Both the position numbers and the translations under genes were made by a program. The notes below the pieces were generated by a model, which was not told the origin of the DNA, did not search any database, and saw only the letters and a list, made by a program, of their open reading frames with translations. Source: CBDBCU01 sp965242615 (GTDB lineage Bacteria; Chloroflexota; Dehalococcoidia; Lucifugimonadales; UBA3495). From it: 64,000 nucleotides of DNA. The stretch lies in NCBI GenBank assembly GCA_965242615.1, contig CBDESR010000005.1, forward strand, positions 1,550,001 to 1,614,000, written 5' to 3'. This document shows, one piece after another, positions 8,207 to 17,514 of this stretch (position 1 is the stretch's first letter; each line of letters begins with the position of its first letter).

Positions 8207-9784
8207 TTATGGCGCGGCCGCCGGCAGTTCGAGGGGAGCGCCCGGGGTCAAGTTCAGCTTTTGCAAGCCGGGATAGTCCGGGGGGTAGCGGTAAGTCCGG
8301 TAAATCCGGTTATCCCACGCTTCCGGAACGCGGCGGTCGAAGGGCATCGGAGATCCTTGCCGCAGCGGGCCGTTAGCGGTTATCGGGTTGACATATTTCC
8401 AGACGATTTTTCCGGCGGGCGTTACCTCAAAGATGGTGCCGACCCAGGAATCTAAAATCAGGGCGTTGCCGTTGGGCAAAGGCTGTACCCCCGATTGGTA
8501 TTGGGCGTACCAATCCGCGGGCGGCTGAGCGGTATAGCTCCATACCGGCGCTGCGGGCGGATAGCTGGCGCTGGGTGGGCGGCGATAACCGAAGCCTGCG
8601 ACCGGCGGCGCAATTTCCTCTATCGACGAATAAAAGCGTTGGTTTCCCGGGTAGCCGTTGCCGTTGTTGAACAGGATGATGTTGCCGGCGTTGGGAAAGC
8701 CGGGTTTAATCCATTGGGTTTGATGGGCCCAGTAAAGTTGCTGGTCGGCGGCGCTGCCGGCGCGGTAGGCCGCCGGGTTGCCCCAACGATAGAGCAGGTC
8801 GCCGCCGCGGCCGCCGTTGCCCCCGGTGGAGCCGGCCGCCTGCTCAGTGGTAGTGCTGTGGTCAACAATCCATAATTCCCCCACATTGCGGGCCGACAGC
8901 ATAATTTGGTCCAATTGGGGGTTATAGTCGACGGTATTGGTGTGCAGCCAATCGCCTTCGTCGGCTACGGATTCGGCCAGCCGATAGTTGAGGTCAACCC
9001 GCTCCGGATGGTCGGCCACTACCCCATAGTTGGCCTGGTTCGGGTCAAAATCCTGGATTAAGTGATCCCATACGGACCATTGCCAGACGATTTCGCCGGC
9101 GGTGGGCCCGGTAGGCCGCACTTCAATAATATAGTCCATCCGCAAGCCCCGGGCGTTGACCGCATCGGGATTGGCGCCCTTGGCGATGGCTTCGGCCGCC
9201 GTCTTTTGTTTCCGGACTATCAACAGCACATTGCCATTGGGCATTGGGAGAAAATCGTGATGCTGCCCGGCGGCAGAATAGTTCCACAGGATTTTGCCCG
9301 CCGGGTCAATTTCCAGGAGCCGGTTGCCGCCGGCGGTCATTAAGTTCCCGTTCGCCAGCAGGCGGATATGTCTTACCCGGGCGGGCAATTCCCAAGTATA
9401 GACCGCCTGCCCGGCAAGGTTAATCAGGTAAGCCGTATCGGTGTTCCGGGGGGTGAACAGGGTATAACCCGGGGAGGCTTCCGGTTCGTTGACGACCAGT
9501 CCCACCGGCGTGATGGCGTATCCCGGCGGCGGGGCGGCCGTGGGCGGCGGCGGGACCGTGGGGGCAATGGTAGGCTCAGGGGTAGAAACGACGGTAGGGG
9601 TTGGGCTGACGGCTGCTCCGGAACAAGCCGCCAACAATCCGACCATAGCCAGCAGCGCAACGGTAATTCGTCCGCGCCGCCGCAGTCCCGAACCTTGGCC
9701 GGAAACTCGCGAGGGGATAACAAAGCTGACGGCCGCCCGCAAGCAAGTCGCCGCCAGCCCTTTATGCCGCGCCAACATCATCAT
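8207..9784 (-). CDS. Aryl-sulfate sulfotransferase (ASST)-like lipoprotein
   Basis: A 525-residue exported protein. A hydrophobic segment at about 40-53 ends in a lipobox, LLAAC, with Cys54 as the probable lipidated residue; a Pro/Thr-rich linker follows (about 60-90). The rest is propeller-like, with repeats such as NGNLMTAGGNRLLEIDPAGKI and a VWQWSVWDHLIQDFDP segment typical of arylsulfotransferase relatives. The family moves sulfate between phenolic sulfates or acts as a secreted propeller of unknown use. The first 39 residues are long for a signal peptide n-region, so the true start could be downstream of 9784. It lies 24 bp after the chromate transporter gene. Confidence 0.75.
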   Translation of the reverse strand: MMMLARHKGLAATCLRAAVSFVIPSRVSGQGSGLRRRGRITVALLAMVGLLAACSGAAVSPTPTVVSTPEPTIAPTVPPPPTAAPPPGYAITPVGLVVNEPEASPGYTLFTPRNTDTAYLINLAGQAVYTWELPARVRHIRLLANGNLMTAGGNRLLEIDPAGKILWNYSAAGQHHDFLPMPNGNVLLIVRKQKTAAEAIAKGANPDAVNARGLRMDYIIEVRPTGPTAGEIVWQWSVWDHLIQDFDPNQANYGVVADHPERVDLNYRLAESVADEGDWLHTNTVDYNPQLDQIMLSARNVGELWIVDHSTTTEQAAGSTGGNGGRGGDLLYRWGNPAAYRAGSAADQQLYWAHQTQWIKPGFPNAGNIILFNNGNGYPGNQRFYSSIEEIAPPVAGFGYRRPPSASYPPAAPVWSYTAQPPADWYAQYQSGVQPLPNGNALILDSWVGTIFEVTPAGKIVWKYVNPITANGPLRQGSPMPFDRRVPEAWDNRIYRTYRYPPDYPGLQKLNLTPGAPLELPAAAP

Positions 9785-9808
9785 TCGCTAAAACCATCAG
9801 CCGCCGAA

Positions 9809-11059
9809 TTACAGCATCCCCTCCAGCCCCAACATTCCAAACAGCCCGCCCAGCAACCCGGCGGCCACGATTACCGCCGGAGCCGGGATGCGGTAGTAAG
9901 CCACCGCCCCAAAGGAAAGCAGGGCGATAACCGCCCCGCCCGGGCCGGGAGCCGCCCGCGCCCACAGCAGAAACACCACGCCCACCACCAAGCCGACCGC
10001 CGTAGCGTTGACGCCGACCAGCGCAATCCGCATCCAGGGATAGCGCCGCACCCGCTCCCAAAAGGGCAGCACGGCGTAGATAACCAGTACGCCCGGCAGA
10101 AACAACCCCACTAATGCCAGCAGTAGCCCTGGCACTCCGCCGGCAATAGCCCCCAAGTAGGCGCTGAAACTGAACATCGGGCCGGGCAAGGCCAACATCA
10201 GGGCAAAACCGTCCAGAAACTGCTGCTCCGTAACCCGGCCGGTGTCCACTACTTCCGTCAGCAGCATCGGCAGCACCACTTGGCCGCCGCCGAAAATCAG
10301 CGACCCGGTGCGGTAAAAAGACTCCAGCAAATGCAACGCCGGCCAGTCCACCAACAGCCGCGCCCCGGTCAACCCGGCCAGCAAGCTAAAGAACAGCAGC
10401 AGCAGGATAACGCCGGCGGCCCGGGAGATGCCCAGATTGTCGAGGGATACGCCGCCATCGCCCTCCCCGGCCGCCGGGAGCCGCTGACCGCGCAGCAAGA
10501 ACGCGCTGACCAGTCCGCCTAAAGCCAAGGCCGCCGGGAAAGCCCAAGGTTGCCGCAGCAGGATGGTCACGGCCGCGCCGCCTAACATCAGCCCCATCGT
10601 CAGCCGGGAGTTGACCACGGCCAAGCCGAGACGCCAAGCCGCCACAGCGACTAAAGCCACCGTTGCCGGCCGCACTCCCTCCAGCCAAGCCGGCCGGCCG
10701 CCATCGGCAAAGAACCCGGTTGCCCCCAAGCCGGCCAAGCCCATAATCGTTGCAGCCGGCAAGAGAAACAAGAACAGAGCCAGCAAGCCGCCCAGCGGCC
10801 CGGCCCGCACTGCCCCCACCGCTACCACCATTTGGGTCGAAGTCGGGCCGGGCAGTCCCTGTCCCAAGCCCAGCAACTCCACAAACCGCTGCTCATCCAG
10901 CCAGCGGCGGCGGGCGACAAACCGCTCCTGGAGCAAAGCAATATGGGCTTGCGGCCCGCCAAAGGCAATCCACCCCAAAGGCAAAAAAGCCCACCCCACT
11001 TCCAGCAGGCGGCGGGCTAAAGCGGTCGGCGGCAATTCGGCGGCATCAGCCACAAACAA
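9809..11059 (-). CDS. chrA: Chromate transporter (CHR family, two-domain)
   Basis: A 416-residue membrane protein with two homologous CHR domains, about 16-190 and 235-416. Each opens with the signature FGG followed by GLPGP or ALPGP (LGLGQGLPGPTSTQM; LMLALPGPMFSF). About ten membrane helices are visible. Two-domain CHR proteins export chromate, though many chromosomal homologues have no proven substrate. The start is a TTG at 11059, with a GTG at 11053 better spaced from the GGAG upstream. Confidence 0.9.
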   Translation of the reverse strand: MFVADAAELPPTALARRLLEVGWAFLPLGWIAFGGPQAHIALLQERFVARRRWLDEQRFVELLGLGQGLPGPTSTQMVVAVGAVRAGPLGGLLALFLFLLPAATIMGLAGLGATGFFADGGRPAWLEGVRPATVALVAVAAWRLGLAVVNSRLTMGLMLGGAAVTILLRQPWAFPAALALGGLVSAFLLRGQRLPAAGEGDGGVSLDNLGISRAAGVILLLLFFSLLAGLTGARLLVDWPALHLLESFYRTGSLIFGGGQVVLPMLLTEVVDTGRVTEQQFLDGFALMLALPGPMFSFSAYLGAIAGGVPGLLLALVGLFLPGVLVIYAVLPFWERVRRYPWMRIALVGVNATAVGLVVGVVFLLWARAAPGPGGAVIALLSFGAVAYYRIPAPAVIVAAGLLGGLFGMLGLEGML

Positions 11060-11130
11060 ATTCTCCGAGGATTTCCCGGGCGCTCAGCGGTTTTCCGCTA
11101 ATTCGTAAGCGGTGGTAGCGGGATGATTTT

Positions 11131-12069
11131 CTACCCCCCACCGCCCCGTCCTCCCCGGCGGGGGCCGCGGTTCATGGAACGCTCCAGAATGTTCCGCACC
11201 GGCTCCCCCCGCACCAGTTCAATATCATCCTGATACTTGAGCATTATGCCCAAAGTGTCATCAATCACCTGCGCGTCCAGTTCCTGCTGATTCAACGCCA
11301 GCAAAGCCGCCGTCCAGTCAATGGTTTCCGACACGCCGGGGATTTTGTAAAGTTCCGTTTCCCGCAGTTCCTGAATGAACCCGGTTACCTGCTGCGCCAG
11401 CCGGCGCGGCGCCGCCGGCATTTTCGCGCTGACAATTTGCAGTTCCTTCTGATAGTCCGGGTAGTCAATCCAGTAGTAAAGGCAGCGGCGTTTCAGGGCG
11501 TCGTGGATTTCCCGGGTGCGGTTGGAAGTTATGATAACGATGGGCGGGTGCGCCGCCCGGTAAGTCCCCAATTCCGGGATGGTCAACTGAAAGTCGGCCA
11601 GCAGTTCCAGCAGAAAACCCTCGAACTCCTCATCCGCCCGGTCCAGTTCGTCGATTAGCAGCACCGGGGAGCGTTCCCGGCTTTCGTCGATGGCTTGCAG
11701 CAGGGGGCGTTTAATCAGAAACCGCTCGCTGAACAGGTCGGCGGCCGCCGCCGGCCGGTCCACCTTCCCGGCCGCTTCGAGCAAGCGGATTTCCAGCAGC
11801 TGCCGGGCGTGATTCCATTCGTACACCGCCTGGTTCACGTCCAGCCCCTCGTAGCACTGGAGCCGGATTAGCTCGGCCTCCAAACCCTGGGACAAGGCCC
11901 GGGCGATTTCCGTCTTGCCCACGCCGGCCTCGCCCTCCAGAAACAGCGGCCGCTGCAAAGTCAACGCCAGATAGATGGCAACCGCCAACCCCCGGTCCGC
12001 CACATAGGACTGGCCGCGCAGCAGGTTCTGCACTTCGTCAATGGATGCGGGCCCGGCGGCAGTAGTCAA
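11131..12069 (-). CDS. MoxR-type AAA+ ATPase (CoxD-like subgroup)
   Basis: A 312-residue ATPase with Walker A at 45-53 (GEAGVGKTE), Walker B at 135-146 (VLLIDELDRAD) and sensor 1 ITSNRTREIHDALKRR. The tail is a Gly/Arg run. The wording of the motifs places it with the MoxR branch that includes CoxD, a factor for carbon monoxide dehydrogenase maturation and VWA-protein partners. Neither cox genes nor a VWA gene is next to it, so its client is unknown. The start is a TTG at 12069 preceded by AAGGAG 8 bp upstream. It follows the LLM oxidoreductase gene by 20 bp. Confidence 0.85.
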   Translation of the reverse strand: MTTAAGPASIDEVQNLLRGQSYVADRGLAVAIYLALTLQRPLFLEGEAGVGKTEIARALSQGLEAELIRLQCYEGLDVNQAVYEWNHARQLLEIRLLEAAGKVDRPAAAADLFSERFLIKRPLLQAIDESRERSPVLLIDELDRADEEFEGFLLELLADFQLTIPELGTYRAAHPPIVIITSNRTREIHDALKRRCLYYWIDYPDYQKELQIVSAKMPAAPRRLAQQVTGFIQELRETELYKIPGVSETIDWTAALLALNQQELDAQVIDDTLGIMLKYQDDIELVRGEPVRNILERSMNRGPRRGGRGGGG

Positions 12070-12089
12070 GGCATCATCTCCTTATCCGG

Positions 12090-13142
12090 CTAATCCTGAA
12101 AATGGGGCATTACTTCAGTGGCGAAAAGTTCGAGGGATGCCTTGACCTTGTCGCTGGCAATGCCGCCGTAGTTGGTGAAAAAGATGACGCTGGACACGCC
12201 GGCCCGATGCAGCCGTTCCACCCGTTCCGCTACCTGTTCCGGGTCGCCGAACAGGATAACCCGTTCCGCCATGTCGTCATAGTCAAAGGCGGTTTCGGCG
12301 GCAAAGCGGCGGCGGTACTGCTGATAATTCTCCGGCAGCAATTCGCCGCGCCGTTCCGGCGGCGCCCCCACTTCATCCCCGGTCATCTTGAACCACATAA
12401 AGGGCTGCTCGGCATCCTGACGGGCTTGCTTTTCTGTCGGCGCAGTGTACATTGCCCGGGCCACCTTGACCCGATGCGGGTCATAATCGCCGCCGGCTTC
12501 GCCCACCGCGCCGCGGAAATACGCCACCTGCTCCGCCACCTGGTCAAAAGTCAGCCCTTGCCCCACCAGCAGATTCCAGCCATTAGCGGCGATGCGATCC
12601 ATACTGGACGGACTGGCCGCGGCGACCCACAGCGGCGGATAGGGCGACTGCACCGGCTTGGGATGCACCGTCATATCGTTGAAAGTCCAGAACTCCCCCC
12701 GATGGTCGAAGGGTTCAGTCTCCGTCCAAGCCCGGGTCAGTACGCCGATAGCTTCCTGAAAGCGGCGATCCGCCTCCTCCATCGGGATGTTGAACTTGTG
12801 AAACTCCCCCCACTGGTAGCCCCGGCCCACGCCCAAATCCAACCGCCCGTTGCTGAGCAAATCCACCGTGGCCGCTTCCTCGGCAATCTGAATGGGGTTG
12901 TGAAAGGGCAGGACGGTGACCGCGGTCGCCAGGCGGATACGGCTGGTCAGCCCCGCCAGATATGCCAAGACCGACAGGGACGCCGAAACGATGCCGTGCC
13001 GGGAAAAGTGATGCTCGGTCATCCAGACCGAATCGTAGCCCAACTGTTCCGCCCACAGCACTTGCTCCAGGGCATCCCGGTAGTATTCATTCTGCCGGGC
13101 CGGGTCGGGCAGCTGTACCGAATGGAAAAGGCCAAACTTCAT
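12090..13142 (-). CDS. LLM-class flavin-dependent oxidoreductase
   Basis: A 350-residue luciferase-like TIM barrel. It opens with a short strand (KFGLFHSVQLPD) and carries SVWMTEHHF, RIRLATAVTVLPFHNPIQIAEEAA and GRLDLGVGRGYQWGEF, standard for this family. Members use FMN or F420 to oxidise diverse substrates as monooxygenases or dehydrogenases; which one applies here is not visible. It lies between an MBL hydrolase gene (26 bp) and a MoxR gene (20 bp), so a leftward operon is likely. Confidence 0.88.
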   Translation of the reverse strand: MKFGLFHSVQLPDPARQNEYYRDALEQVLWAEQLGYDSVWMTEHHFSRHGIVSASLSVLAYLAGLTSRIRLATAVTVLPFHNPIQIAEEAATVDLLSNGRLDLGVGRGYQWGEFHKFNIPMEEADRRFQEAIGVLTRAWTETEPFDHRGEFWTFNDMTVHPKPVQSPYPPLWVAAASPSSMDRIAANGWNLLVGQGLTFDQVAEQVAYFRGAVGEAGGDYDPHRVKVARAMYTAPTEKQARQDAEQPFMWFKMTGDEVGAPPERRGELLPENYQQYRRRFAAETAFDYDDMAERVILFGDPEQVAERVERLHRAGVSSVIFFTNYGGIASDKVKASLELFATEVMPHFQD

Positions 13143-13168
13143 CGCTGTTCCCCTGTGTTGGATTTGCT

Positions 13169-14026
13169 TTAGAGGGGCTGCCAGTAGCGGCGGCCCTCCC
13201 TGCGAACTACTTTGCCAAAGCCGGGCGCCGGGAAATGCCCGATAATGCCCAGAATGTCCCCCTGCTCCAACTGCTCCATCAAAGCCCGGCGGGTCAGGCG
13301 GGTCTGCTCCGGATCCATATCGGCCCGGGAGACCCAGTGGGTTTCCTGAACCTGGGCTTGGCTATGGATGGCGTCGCCCAGGATGATGGCTTGCTGCCCT
13401 TGGGAACTGATGCGGATACTCATGTGACCCGGAGTATGCCCCGGCGTAGGAATGGCGGTCAATTCCGGGGTCAAGACCCGTTCCCCCTCCATAAACTCAA
13501 TCAGCCCCAACTCCTCCAGCGGCCAAACGGTAGTGGCGGCATTGGGAAAGCGGGCGCGCCTTATTTCCGGGTCGTGGCAGGCTTCCCAATCCGGTACGCT
13601 GAGCCAGTAGCGGGCGTTAGGAAAAGTCGGCACAAACCGGCTCCCGTCCTCCGGTTGGGGCGTCAAGTTCCAGCCCACATGATCCCGGTGCAAGTGGGTC
13701 ATCACGACCAGATCAATATCATCCGGGCTGATACCCTTGGCGGCAAAGTCGGTCAGCAGTTCACCCCAAGGCGTATCCGGAGCGTCCGCCGGCCGCGGCC
13801 CCATCCCGGTATCCACCAGAATCGTCCGCCCGTCCGAGCGCACCAGATAGGATGCCAAGTTAAAACGCACCTTATCCTCGGTAGTCAAATGCTGCCGATA
13901 GGGCTGCCATTCCGCATCCGACTTATGGTCGGGAAAGAAGTTGCACAGGTCGAACTCGAGCATCCCGTCCGACAGGGAAACAACTTCCACATTGCCGACG
14001 CTGACCCGATTGCCACTAGCGGCCAT
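13169..14026 (-). CDS. MBL-fold metallo-hydrolase
   Basis: A 285-residue protein from the ATG at 14026, which has GGAGGG in front; an upstream in-frame TTG lacks such a site. The metal motif THLHRDHVGW gives His111, His113, Asp115 and His116, and PGHTPGHMS supplies a further histidine. Such lactonase- or phosphorylcholine-esterase-like proteins hydrolyse esters, lactones or thioesters; the substrate is unknown. It is first in the operon with the LLM and MoxR genes. A TGCTACAAT extended -10 lies on the minus strand at about 14080-14088. Confidence 0.87.
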   Translation of the reverse strand: MAASGNRVSVGNVEVVSLSDGMLEFDLCNFFPDHKSDAEWQPYRQHLTTEDKVRFNLASYLVRSDGRTILVDTGMGPRPADAPDTPWGELLTDFAAKGISPDDIDLVVMTHLHRDHVGWNLTPQPEDGSRFVPTFPNARYWLSVPDWEACHDPEIRRARFPNAATTVWPLEELGLIEFMEGERVLTPELTAIPTPGHTPGHMSIRISSQGQQAIILGDAIHSQAQVQETHWVSRADMDPEQTRLTRRALMEQLEQGDILGIIGHFPAPGFGKVVRREGRRYWQPL

Positions 14027-14138
14027 AACTGCAACCCTCCATCTGTAAAATGGGGCCGGCGGGAACAAACCGGCGGTATTGTAGCATATCGGGGGAAGGG
14101 GGTAGGCGGCGGGATTTGTGGAGGAAAATCCGGGGCGG

Positions 14139-14387
14139 TTAGTACAATCCGAGGCGGTTCAAGTCGTCGGGAGACCAGCGGGCTTGGTTCTGAACCATAT
14201 TGCGGAGAATGCCGGGGCGAAAGGTAGCGCCATAACCGTGGAAAGGGACGGACACCCTTCTGCCATCAGGATGCTGATAGCGGCGGTGACTGCCGGTTTG
14301 CCAGCGCAAGCGGAAACCGTCGCGCACCAAGGCATTCATCAGTTCCCGGGTCGTTATGGTACGCAGCCGGCTCCAGTCAAGGGACAT
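14139..14387 (-). CDS. hicA: HicA-like mRNA interferase toxin
   Basis: An 82-residue double-stranded-RNA-binding-like toxin with the catalytic GSHRRYQHPDGRRVSVPFHG region (TGSHRRY...H). HicA toxins cut mRNA. Its ATG lies one base after the stop of the hicB gene, so the antitoxin comes first in this operon. Confidence 0.87.
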   Translation of the reverse strand: MSLDWSRLRTITTRELMNALVRDGFRLRWQTGSHRRYQHPDGRRVSVPFHGYGATFRPGILRNMVQNQARWSPDDLNRLGLY

Positions 14388-14388
14388 A

Positions 14389-14634
14389 TTAAACCGGCAC
14401 GGCGATGCGGTGGTCGGGAGAGATAAACACTTCCTCTGACGGACCTTGCGGAATCGGCAGGTTATCCTCGGCCAACTCCAACAGAATCATTTCGACCAGC
14501 TCGCGGATGTTTTTCAGAGCTTCCTCCTCGGTGTAGCCCCAAGTGGCGGCCCCGTATTCATCCAGGGCCGGGCAAAGGGCAAGCCAGCCGTCTGCGTCCG
14601 GCTCCATTACTACCTTAAAGACGTAGGTTTGCAT
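14389..14634 (-). CDS. hicB: HicB-like antitoxin
   Basis: An 81-residue partial RNase H fold. It has the typical YVFKVVMEPDADGWLALCPAL opening, then GYTEEEALKNIRE, and a short C-terminal tail. Partner of the HicA gene directly after it. The promoter is a TGCTACAAT extended -10 on the minus strand at 14712-14720. Gene and upstream region are duplicated at 14769-15063. Confidence 0.88.
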   Translation of the reverse strand: MQTYVFKVVMEPDADGWLALCPALDEYGAATWGYTEEEALKNIRELVEMILLELAEDNLPIPQGPSEEVFISPDHRIAVPV

Positions 14635-14768
14635 TGCCGCGCCTGCTTTCCCGGCAATGGGCAGTTACCGCTACCGGGGAAGTTTGTAAAGCCGTTGAAT
14701 GGTTTGGGGATATTGTAGCACATTGGGGGGAAAGGGATGGGGGATGACAGTAGCTAAAAATGGCCGGG

Positions 14769-14972
14769 TTAAGGTTGGGCGGGTATGGGAATAGGCAAGC
14801 CGTCCTCGGCCAACTCCTCCAGTATCATCCCGATGACTTCGTGGATGTTTCGCAACGCCTCGGCTTGGGTGTAGCCCCAGGTGTAAGCGCCGTGTTCCTG
14901 CAAAGCCGGGCAGTCGGCTTGCCAGCGGTCGTCGTCGGGTTGGACTACTACCTTAAAAGTGTAAGTTTGCAT
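14769..14972 (-). CDS. Solitary HicB-like antitoxin (duplicate without hicA)
   Basis: A 67-residue paralogue of the HicB protein at 14389-14634. The opening QTYTFKVVVQPDDDRWQADC, GYTQAEALRNIHEV and the ELAEDGLPIP end all align with it. It lacks the last 14 residues of the longer copy, and no hicA follows. Its upstream region (14969-15063) closely matches that of the first copy (14631-14726), including the TGCTACAAT box at 15051-15059. This is a segmental duplication; the orphan may neutralise or regulate the HicA toxin, or be decaying. Confidence 0.85.
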   Translation of the reverse strand: MQTYTFKVVVQPDDDRWQADCPALQEHGAYTWGYTQAEALRNIHEVIGMILEELAEDGLPIPIPAQP

Positions 14973-15141
14973 TGCCGCGCCTGCGTTCCCGGCAGTTGGC
15001 AGTTACCGCTACCGGGGAAGTTTGTAAAGCCGTCGGATGGTTTGGGGGACATTGTAGCACACTGTAGGCAAGTGTCAGTTGTTTCCGACCGTGGGGAAAA
15101 TCGCTTATCGCCCGCCGCCCCCGGTCAATCCCCTTTTCCTG

Positions 15142-15150
15142 TGCTATAAT
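15142..15150 (+). promoter_or_regulatory. Extended -10 promoter of the helicase gene, leaderless start
   Basis: TGCTATAAT ends at 15150 and the ATG begins at 15158. Transcription from this box should start at about 15156-15158, so the mRNA probably has no 5' leader, and no Shine-Dalgarno fits. No good -35 is visible, consistent with an extended -10. Confidence 0.6.
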
Positions 15151-15157
15151 CACCGCT

Positions 15158-17431
15158 ATGACTGCCAGGACTAATGCCGAAAGGGAATTGACGGACGGGT
15201 TGAACCCGGCGCAAGTGGATGCCGTGCTGCATACGGAGGGGCCGCTGCTGATTGTGGCCGGGCCGGGCAGCGGCAAAACCCGCGTCATCACCCACCGCAT
15301 CGCTTACCTGGCGCGGGCGCATGGGGTCAGCCCCTACGCCATCGCCGCCGTTACCTTTACCAACAAAGCGGCCCGGGAAATGGGGGAGCGGATCCAGGGT
15401 CTGCTGGGGGATGGTTCGGGCGCGGCGATTTTTGCCGGCACTTTTCACGCCTTTTGCGCCCGGCTGCTGCGCCGCTACGGCGAGGGCGTGGGACTGGAGC
15501 CTAACTATACCATCTATGACGCCGATGACCAGTTCAGCTTTATCAAGCAGGCCATGGAACTGGCCGAGGTTGACCCCAAGCGCTTTAATCCCCGGGCGGT
15601 GCAGAGCGTCATCTCCAAAGGCAAAAGCCTGCTGCAAGACTCCGTTGGCCTGACCCGGCAGGCGCAGTTGGATGATGATTACTTTGCAGAAGTGGCGGCC
15701 CGGGTCTATCGGCACTATGAGGAGCTGCTGGCGCGCAACAATGCGGTGGATTTTGACGATTTACTGCTGCGGGCGGTGCAGCTGCTGCGGGAAAATGCCA
15801 GCGTCCGGGAGGATTATCAGCGCCGCTATCGGTATCTGATGGTGGATGAATTTCAGGATACCAATGTAGCCCAGTATCGGCTGACTAAACTGCTGACCGG
15901 GCCGGAGCAGAACCTGTGCGTGGTGGGCGACCCGGACCAGTCCATATATTCCTGGCGCAATGCCGACCTGCGGAACATCCTCAGCTTTCAACGGGACTAC
16001 CCGGATACCCGGGAGATACATCTGGAGCGGAACTACCGCTCCACCCGCAACATCCTGCAAACCGCCGGCAGCCTCATCACCCACAACATCGAGCGCATCC
16101 CTAAGGAATTGACTACGGAACAAGCCGCCGGCGCTGATGTAAAGGTTCACGAAGCCTATACCCAAGAGGAGGAAGCGGACTTCGTCGCTCGGGAGATAAG
16201 CCAACTGGCCCGGTGGGGGGTCAAGCCCGGCGACTGCGCCGTAATGTACCGGGTCAACGCCCAATCCCGCGCCTTGGAGGAAGCCTGCCTGAGTCAGGGA
16301 CTCAAGTACCGCATCATCGGCGGTATCCGCTTTTACCAGCGGCGGGAAATCAAAGACTTGCTGGCTTATCTCTATGTCCTGCACAACCCCCAGGATGACG
16401 CCAACCTCTCCCGGGCCATTGCTATGCCGCCCCGGGGCATTGGGAAAAAATCTTTGCAGGATTTAACCGCTTGGGCCGCCCGGCAGGGCATTTCCCGCTA
16501 TGACGCCATCGTGCGTATAACGGAAGCGCAAGCCGCCGGCCAACCTTGCCCCGTGCACTTGGTTCCCCGGGCGGCTACCGCCATCGCTCGGTTCGGCGAA
16601 CTGCTACTAAGCCTAGCCGCCGTGAAGGATACGCTACCCCCGAGCAATTTTGTCCAGCTGACTTTGACTCAGACCGGCTTGGCCGCCCACATTGAACGCA
16701 CCGACGCTAACCCGACAGAGCGGCTGGACAACCTGCGGGAGTTCACCGCTCTGGCCGGCGAATATAACGCCGCGGCACCGGGAGAGGGACTAGCGGATTT
16801 GCTGGAACGGGTTTCGCTGGTGGCCGATGTGGACAGCTATGTGGAATCAGAGGACACAGTTACACTGATAACCTTGCACCAATCCAAGGGTTTGGAGTTT
16901 CCGGTGGTGTTCATTGTGGGAATGGAGGAGGGGGTGTTGCCCCACTTCCGTTCAATGGACAGCACTGAGGAAATGGAGGAGGAACGGCGGCTCTGCTATG
17001 TGGGCATTACTCGGGCCAAGGAGCGGTTGTATCTGGTGCGGGCCTTTCGGCGCAGCTTGTACGGCAATAGCGGGCCGACTTTGCGCTCCCGTTTTCTCGA
17101 GGAAATCCCGGAGGAGTTGACGGTTTATGCCCGGGGGCCGGGGCAAGTCAGCGGCGGCGGTTCGGGCCAAGGCAATTCCCGGCAGTCGGAGCGCAACAAC
17201 TTGACCAGTTGGCGGCGGGAGCCGGCCGTGGCGCCGGCGACAACGCAGCCCCCGCCGCAGTATGTCCCGGCAGTGGGCGACCGGGTGCGGCATACCAAGT
17301 TTGGCGAAGGGACGGTAATGTCCTGCGATGAGTGGGGCAGCGACTACGAAACGGCGGTGCTGTTCGCCGGCGGGGAACTGCGGCGGTTGCTGCTGAGTTA
17401 TGCTAGGTTGGAGCGGGTGGGGGAGGAGTAG
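15158..17431 (+). CDS. pcrA: ATP-dependent DNA helicase PcrA/UvrD
   Basis: A 757-residue superfamily 1A helicase. The Q motif is near 17-20, Walker A at 35-42 (GPGSGKTR), Walker B DEFQD at 230-234, and the later motifs include DPDQSIYSWRNAD and TLHQSKGLEFPVVF. The last 50 residues (GDRVRHTKFGEGTV... to the end) form the Tudor-like domain that in PcrA/UvrD contacts RNA polymerase. It unwinds DNA 3'-5' in repair and transcription-linked repair. Single-gene unit with an apparently leaderless start. Confidence 0.95.
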   Translation: MTARTNAERELTDGLNPAQVDAVLHTEGPLLIVAGPGSGKTRVITHRIAYLARAHGVSPYAIAAVTFTNKAAREMGERIQGLLGDGSGAAIFAGTFHAFCARLLRRYGEGVGLEPNYTIYDADDQFSFIKQAMELAEVDPKRFNPRAVQSVISKGKSLLQDSVGLTRQAQLDDDYFAEVAARVYRHYEELLARNNAVDFDDLLLRAVQLLRENASVREDYQRRYRYLMVDEFQDTNVAQYRLTKLLTGPEQNLCVVGDPDQSIYSWRNADLRNILSFQRDYPDTREIHLERNYRSTRNILQTAGSLITHNIERIPKELTTEQAAGADVKVHEAYTQEEEADFVAREISQLARWGVKPGDCAVMYRVNAQSRALEEACLSQGLKYRIIGGIRFYQRREIKDLLAYLYVLHNPQDDANLSRAIAMPPRGIGKKSLQDLTAWAARQGISRYDAIVRITEAQAAGQPCPVHLVPRAATAIARFGELLLSLAAVKDTLPPSNFVQLTLTQTGLAAHIERTDANPTERLDNLREFTALAGEYNAAAPGEGLADLLERVSLVADVDSYVESEDTVTLITLHQSKGLEFPVVFIVGMEEGVLPHFRSMDSTEEMEEERRLCYVGITRAKERLYLVRAFRRSLYGNSGPTLRSRFLEEIPEELTVYARGPGQVSGGGSGQGNSRQSERNNLTSWRREPAVAPATTQPPPQYVPAVGDRVRHTKFGEGTVMSCDEWGSDYETAVLFAGGELRRLLLSYARLERVGEE

Positions 17432-17514
17432 GGTCGAAAAAGTTGGGCACAGTTTAGTTTGCCTTCAGCATTTCTTGCGCTATACTGGCCGGCAACTTGA
17501 AAAGAGGTCGAACG

